From Actinomycetota bacterium (GTDB lineage Bacteria > Actinomycetota > Thermoleophilia > Solirubrobacterales > Solirubrobacteraceae), in assembly GCA_005883905.1 (NCBI GenBank), contig VAYD01000041.1, forward strand, positions 1 to 9,256: 9,256 nucleotides of DNA, in the 5' to 3' direction. Position 1 is the stretch's first letter, and every line of letters starts with the position of its first letter. Positions 6,914-9,256 of this stretch are shown here, one piece after another. The notes under the pieces are model-generated. The model saw only the letters and a list, made by a program, of their open reading frames with translations. It was not told where the DNA came from and ran no database searches. The position numbers were made by a program, and so were the translations under genes.

Positions 6914-6936
6914 GGCCTCCCCGATTCTGGGGAGCC
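6914..6936. other. Stem-loop in the flaG-like/fliA divergent region
   Basis: GGCCTCCCC (6914-6922) can pair with GGGGAGCC (6929-6936) around the loop GATTCT: 8 base pairs with one bulged C at 6917. On the minus strand it would lie in the 5' leader of the FlaG-like gene, about 37 nt before its start. No T-run follows on either strand, so it is not a typical intrinsic terminator. It could be a leader hairpin or a protein-binding dyad, or a chance product of high GC. Confidence 0.35.
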
Positions 6937-6975
6937 ACCGACTAGACGTATGGACGGGCGGTCCGAAAACCGGGG

Positions 6976-7003
6976 TACAGGTGTCCTGGGCGGGGACCGA
7001 TAC
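6976..7003 (+). promoter_or_regulatory. fliA: Candidate FliA (sigma-28) type promoter of fliA
   Basis: TACA (6976-6979), a 16-nt spacer and ACCGATAC (6996-7003) resemble the sigma-28/sigma-D consensus TAAA-N15-GCCGATAA: 3 of 4 and 6 of 8 matches. The CCGATA core is exact. Transcription would begin near 7010, leaving a leader of about 30 nt that contains the fliA Shine-Dalgarno. This suggests positive autoregulation, as known for FliA-type sigma factors. Confidence 0.42.
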
Positions 7004-7027
7004 GCCCTTGTCCCCGCCGTCCCTCCG

Positions 7028-7032
7028 AAGGA
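7028..7032 (+). promoter_or_regulatory. fliA: Shine-Dalgarno site of fliA
   Basis: AAGGA lies 8 nt before ATG 7041 and fixes that start. The frame is open upstream to an ATG at 6981, which lies before the predicted transcription start and encodes no sigma-factor sequence. Confidence 0.65.
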
Positions 7033-7040
7033 ACAAGAAG

Positions 7041-7805
7041 ATGGCCCTCGTTTCCCCCACGCCTCGGCGTGCCGCCCCGGACCAGACCCTGGCCTTGTGG
7101 CGCGAGTATCGCCGCACGAACGACCGCGCGCTGCGCGATCGCCTGGTGTTGACGTTCGCTCCGCTGGTCAAGTACATCGTCTACAAGAAGGCTCGCGAGA
7201 TACCGGCCCGCTGCGAGGTCGAGGACTTCATCTCCTGCGGCCTCGAGGCGCTGATCCACTCGCTCGACCGCTTCGATCCGGCGAAGGGCGCAACGCTCGA
7301 GCAGTACGCGTGGACCCGTATCCACGGCGCCGTGCTCGACGAGCTGCGCCGCCAGGACTGGGCCCCGCGCTCGGTCCGCCGCTGGGAGCGCGACATCGAG
7401 AAGGCCGCCGACGAGTTCACCGGCGTCGAGCCCGCCGAGCTGCGCCGCCGCCGCAGCGAGATCGCGCGCTCGAACATGACCTCGCTCAACGCGCTGGTGA
7501 TGAGCGACGACGAGACGACGATCGAGCGCATCGACACGCTCGCCTCCACCGACGAGCGCTTCGACCCGGAGCACACGGCCACGACGACCGAGGCCAAGGA
7601 GAAGTTCCGCAAGGCGTTCGCGACGCTGCCGCAGCGCGAGCGCGAGATCGCGGTGATGCTGTACGTCAAGAACCTGACGCTTGCCGAGATCGGCGAGGTG
7701 CTCGGCGTCTCCGAGTCGCGCGTCTGCCAGGTCCACGGCGAGATGAAGAAGAAGCTGCGCAAGGCGCTCGATGCGGACGCCGACATTCTTCGTCTGGTCG
7801 CCTGA
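7041..7805 (+). CDS. fliA: FliA/WhiG family flagellar sigma factor (sigma-28)
   Basis: 254 residues, close to the usual 240-260. It directs RNA polymerase to late flagellar and chemotaxis promoters and is normally held by the anti-sigma factor FlgM. Region 2 covers about 30-103 (LVLTFAPLVKYIVYKKA, then EDFISCGLEALIHSLDRFDP). The family signature GAVLDELRRQDWAPRSVRRW (96-115) covers the 2.4/3.0 junction and closely matches the DELR..DW.PRSVRR of known FliA proteins. Region 3 is about 110-150. Region 4 (190-240) includes LPQREREIAVMLYVKNLTLA and an HTH in EIGEVLGVSESRVCQVHGEM. All regions are intact. WhiG of Streptomyces is a non-flagellar relative, but the FlaG-like and csrA neighbours favour flagellar FliA. 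No flgM is visible in the window. The ECF sigma gene starts 18 nt downstream. Confidence 0.93.
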   Translation: MALVSPTPRRAAPDQTLALWREYRRTNDRALRDRLVLTFAPLVKYIVYKKAREIPARCEVEDFISCGLEALIHSLDRFDPAKGATLEQYAWTRIHGAVLDELRRQDWAPRSVRRWERDIEKAADEFTGVEPAELRRRRSEIARSNMTSLNALVMSDDETTIERIDTLASTDERFDPEHTATTTEAKEKFRKAFATLPQREREIAVMLYVKNLTLAEIGEVLGVSESRVCQVHGEMKKKLRKALDADADILRLVA

Positions 7806-7809
7806 GCGG

Positions 7810-7815
7810 TAGCAT
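7810..7815 (+). promoter_or_regulatory. -10 element (TAGCAT) of the leaderless ECF sigma gene
   Basis: TAGCAT ends 8 nt before ATG 7824, and there is no Shine-Dalgarno. With the usual 6-7 nt distance to the first transcribed base, the mRNA would begin at or within two bases of the start codon. The box lies in the 18-nt gap after fliA, so the ECF gene can be transcribed apart from fliA. A clear -35 box is not seen. Confidence 0.5.
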
Positions 7816-7823
7816 GCCGGTGG

Positions 7824-8813
7824 ATGGCCGGTGTCCAGACCAGCATCCCGCAGGACTTCGAGCTTGCGCTCGACCAGCACCGCCGAGCGCTGACCGGCTA
7901 CTGCTACCGCATGCTCGGCTCGTCGTTCGAGGCCGAGGATGCGGTCCAGGAGGCGTTTCTGCGCGCGTGGCGCAACGTCGATCGCTTCGAGGGCCGCTCG
8001 GCGTTCAAGTCGTGGCTCTACAAGATCGCGACGAACGTCTGCCTCGACATGCTCGACGGGCGCAAGCGGCGCGCGCGGCCGATGGACCTTAGCGCGGTCG
8101 GGACGCCCGAGAGCCATCTGACGCAGTCGCCTGAGGCGACCTGGCTCGAGCCGATCCCCGACGCGCGGGTGCTGCCGGACGCCGCCGACCCGGCGGAGCT
8201 GGCGCAGGAGCGCGAGACGCTGCGGCTCGCATTCGTCAACGCGCTGCAGCACCTGCCGGCCAAGCAGCGCTCGGTGCTGATCCTGCGCGAGGTGCTGCGC
8301 TGGAGCGCGGCCGAGACCGCGGAGCTGCTCGACACCAGCGTCCCGTCGGTCAACAGCGCGCTGCAGCGGGCGCGCGCATCGCTCGATTCGGCCGGCGTCG
8401 AGCTGGCCGAGGACGCGTCGAAGCTCGACGCCGACCAGCAGGAGCTGGTCGACCGCTATCTCAAGGCGTTCGAGGCCTACGACATGGACTCGCTCGTCGC
8501 GCTGCTCGCCGAGGACGCGACGATGTCGATGCCGCCGTACGACCTCTGGCTGCGCGGCATCGAGCACATCCGCGCGTGGTTCCTCGGCCCCGGCGCTCCG
8601 TGCCGCGGCTCGAAGCTGATCGCGACGACGGCCAACGGCCTGCCGGCGTACGGGCAGTACCGCCCGAACGCGGACGGCAGCGGCCATCACCCGTGGGGCC
8701 TGGGCGTCCTGGAGATCTCAAGCGGCCGGATCGTCGGGATCAACACGTTCCTCGACGTCGACCGGCTCTTCCCGCTCTTCGGGCTGCCGCCCGTCCCGCC
8801 CGACGACGCCTAG
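7824..8813 (+). CDS. ECF sigma factor with C-terminal SnoaL-like domain (SigG/SigX5, TIGR02960-like)
   Basis: 329 residues, matching the roughly 320-340 residues of this subfamily and far longer than a plain ECF factor. Sigma-2 (about 20-85) includes YRMLGSSFEAEDAVQEAFLR (28-47) and FKSWLYKIATNVCLDMLDGR (61-80). Sigma-4 (about 133-187) includes LPAKQRSVLILREVLRWSAA (144-163) and an HTH ending NSALQRARASL. The C-terminal SnoaL/NTF2-like domain (about 205-312) runs from LVDRYLKAFEAYDMDSLVAL to the family motif NGLPAYGQYR (271-280) and FLDVDRLFPLFGLPP (309-323). Such tails commonly replace a separate anti-sigma factor and control activity in cis, and none is encoded beside it. Its signal is unknown; mycobacterial SigG is the nearest named relative I recall. 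The last 96 nt are overlapped by the convergent STAS gene. Confidence 0.88.
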   Translation: MAGVQTSIPQDFELALDQHRRALTGYCYRMLGSSFEAEDAVQEAFLRAWRNVDRFEGRSAFKSWLYKIATNVCLDMLDGRKRRARPMDLSAVGTPESHLTQSPEATWLEPIPDARVLPDAADPAELAQERETLRLAFVNALQHLPAKQRSVLILREVLRWSAAETAELLDTSVPSVNSALQRARASLDSAGVELAEDASKLDADQQELVDRYLKAFEAYDMDSLVALLAEDATMSMPPYDLWLRGIEHIRAWFLGPGAPCRGSKLIATTANGLPAYGQYRPNADGSGHHPWGLGVLEISSGRIVGINTFLDVDRLFPLFGLPPVPPDDA

Positions 8814-9149
8814 CGCGTCGCTCAGGCCGCACAACTCGACGAGGTCGCGCAGCTCCGGCGACGCGCGGCGCACCTTCAACGGGCAGCCGAGCCGCCGCGC
8901 GACCAGCGCAAGCCGTGCGAGCGCGTCGACGGCGGCGATCTCTGCGGCCAGCTCGCTGACATCGCAGGCGATCGCGCCGAGTCCCCCTCCCCCGGCGAGC
9001 GCGTGCAGCCGCTCGCATGCCGCCTTGAGGTCGGCGCGCGACACGGCGCGCAGGGCCATCAGCCCTGTCGTCGGCTCTGGATATGGGGTTGCGGACAGCG
9101 CGGATCCTTTCGCTCTGTCTCTCTGACGCCCGTGACGGGCGAAACTCAT
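8718..9149 (-). CDS. STAS-domain protein (anti-anti-sigma-like)
   Basis: 143 residues from ATG 9149. Residues about 28-113 fit a STAS domain: a first strand near TTGLMALRAVSRADL, then GAIACDVSEL (59-68), VDALARLALVARRLGCPLKV (74-93) and RASPELRDLVELCGLSDAL (95-113), the last two being very typical of actinobacterial STAS proteins. STAS domains bind anti-sigma or kinase partners, but the usual phosphorylated Ser after Asp is Ala here (Asp75-Ala76). The domain ends at residue 113. The remaining 30 residues form an acidic, Arg/Glu-rich tail encoded antisense to the end of the ECF gene. The start is uncertain: GGAG lies only 2 nt before ATG 9149, while AAAGGA precedes an in-frame CTG at 9098 with better spacing, and ATG 9059 would cut into the first strand. 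Partners are unknown. Confidence 0.72.
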   Translation of the reverse strand: MSFARHGRQRDRAKGSALSATPYPEPTTGLMALRAVSRADLKAACERLHALAGGGGLGAIACDVSELAAEIAAVDALARLALVARRLGCPLKVRRASPELRDLVELCGLSDALGVVGRDGRQPEEREEPVDVEERVDPDDPAA

Positions 9150-9159
9150 CGCTCCAGAG
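9121..9159. other. Inverted repeat with enclosing stem between the STAS gene and csrA
   Basis: CGCCCGT (9127-9133) and ACGGGCG (9135-9141) form a perfect 7-bp inverted repeat around a single G. CTCTG (9121-9125) and CAGAG (9155-9159) could close an outer stem around it. The inner repeat lies within codons 3-8 of the STAS gene if ATG 9149 is used. It could be an operator, a leader structure or chance; no T-run follows. Confidence 0.35.
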
Positions 9160-9173
9160 GCCGCAGCACCGAG

Positions 9174-9179
9174 TACGCT
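9174..9179 (+). promoter_or_regulatory. csrA: Candidate -10 element (TACGCT) of csrA
   Basis: TACGCT fits TANNNT and lies 29 nt before GTG 9209. Transcription from it would start near 9186 and give a leader of about 23 nt carrying the Shine-Dalgarno. No clear -35 box and no FliA-type CCGATA motif are seen. csrA may instead be transcribed from further upstream. Confidence 0.3.
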
Positions 9180-9197
9180 CGCCTCGGACCATCTTCC

Positions 9198-9204
9198 AAG
9201 GAGG
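9198..9204 (+). promoter_or_regulatory. csrA: Strong Shine-Dalgarno of csrA
   Basis: AAGGAGG lies 4 nt before GTG 9209 and is the strongest ribosome binding site in the window. It fixes the GTG start. It also contains the GGA core that CsrA proteins bind, within the context CAAGGAGG. Confidence 0.75.
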
Positions 9205-9208
9205 GAAC

Positions 9209-9256
9209 GTGCTCATCATCACCAGACGCCCTGGCGAGAAGATCATGCTCGGTGAC
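9209..9256 (+). CDS. csrA: Carbon storage/translational regulator CsrA, first 16 codons only
   Basis: From GTG 9209 the 16 visible residues read MLIITRRPGEKIMLGD (GTG read as Met). This matches the start of CsrA (MLIxTRRxGExxxIGD), including Arg6-Arg7 of the first strand and the Gly9-Glu10 turn. CsrA is a small homodimeric RNA-binding protein of about 60-80 residues that binds GGA motifs near ribosome binding sites. In Gram-positive flagellar loci it represses flagellin translation and is antagonised by FliW. The gene runs off the right edge, so whether fliW follows cannot be seen. The location beside fliA and a FlaG-like gene supports the flagellar role. Confidence 0.93.
   Translation, partial: MLIITRRPGEKIMLGD

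Noticed and set aside
5482..6945. Plus-strand open frame of 487 codons across purM and the lipoprotein gene
   Set aside because: It is out of frame with purM and the lipoprotein gene and is dominated by Arg and Pro. No recognisable domain.
6975..6984. CsrA-binding-like sequence GTACAGGTGT upstream of fliA
   Set aside because: It lacks the required GGA core and lies upstream of the predicted transcription start, so it would not be in the fliA mRNA.
6878..7040. c-di-GMP or other riboswitch in the fliA leader
   Set aside because: Some pairing is possible (GGACGG near 6952 with CCGTCC near 7018), but I could not match any known riboswitch consensus, and the likely fliA transcript starts near 7010, leaving only about 30 nt of leader.
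6942..8690. Minus-strand open frame of 582 codons
   Set aside because: It lies opposite fliA and the ECF sigma gene, both with unmistakable motifs. High GC at third positions leaves this frame free of stops.

Overview
The window is very GC-rich, with GC-ending codons in every gene. Several genes start just downstream of a TANNNT -10 box with little or no leader. It has FliA and CsrA flagellar regulators, an ECF sigma factor with a SnoaL-like tail, and actinobacterial-style STAS and lipoprotein genes. This suggests a motile high-GC actinobacterium, most likely of the Thermoleophilia/Solirubrobacterales type. That placement is inferred from protein style, not from a search.

Left part (1-3534, minus strand): a three-gene surface-sugar operon. 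In transcription order it holds a DegT/DnrJ-type PLP aminotransferase, a DUF354 GT-B-like protein, and a membrane-anchored FlaA1/WbpM/PglF-type nucleotide-sugar 4,6-dehydratase that runs off the left edge. The dehydratase and aminotransferase together would make a UDP-4-amino-sugar for a glycan built on undecaprenyl phosphate.

Middle (3584-6523, plus strand): divergent from that operon lie a DedA-family membrane protein, undecaprenyl-diphosphatase (uppP) and AIR synthase (purM), joined by overlapping ends, followed by a small lipoprotein. DedA and UppP are two steps of undecaprenyl-phosphate recycling, so this operon and the sugar operon probably serve the same lipid carrier cycle. The divergent promoters appear to share one TA in overlapping -10 boxes at 3562-3571.

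Right part (6530-9256): a motility and regulatory block. A FlaG-like protein (minus) is divergent from fliA, which has a FliA-like promoter of its own. Directly behind fliA comes a SigG/SigX5-like ECF sigma factor with a SnoaL-like C-terminal domain. A STAS-domain protein on the opposite strand runs tail-to-tail into the ECF gene with a 96-nt antisense overlap. The first 16 codons of csrA lie at the right edge.

I see no tRNA or rRNA gene, insertion sequence, CRISPR array or phage gene. Gene-free stretches are all under 200 bases; the largest is the 163-bp flaG-like/fliA divergent region.
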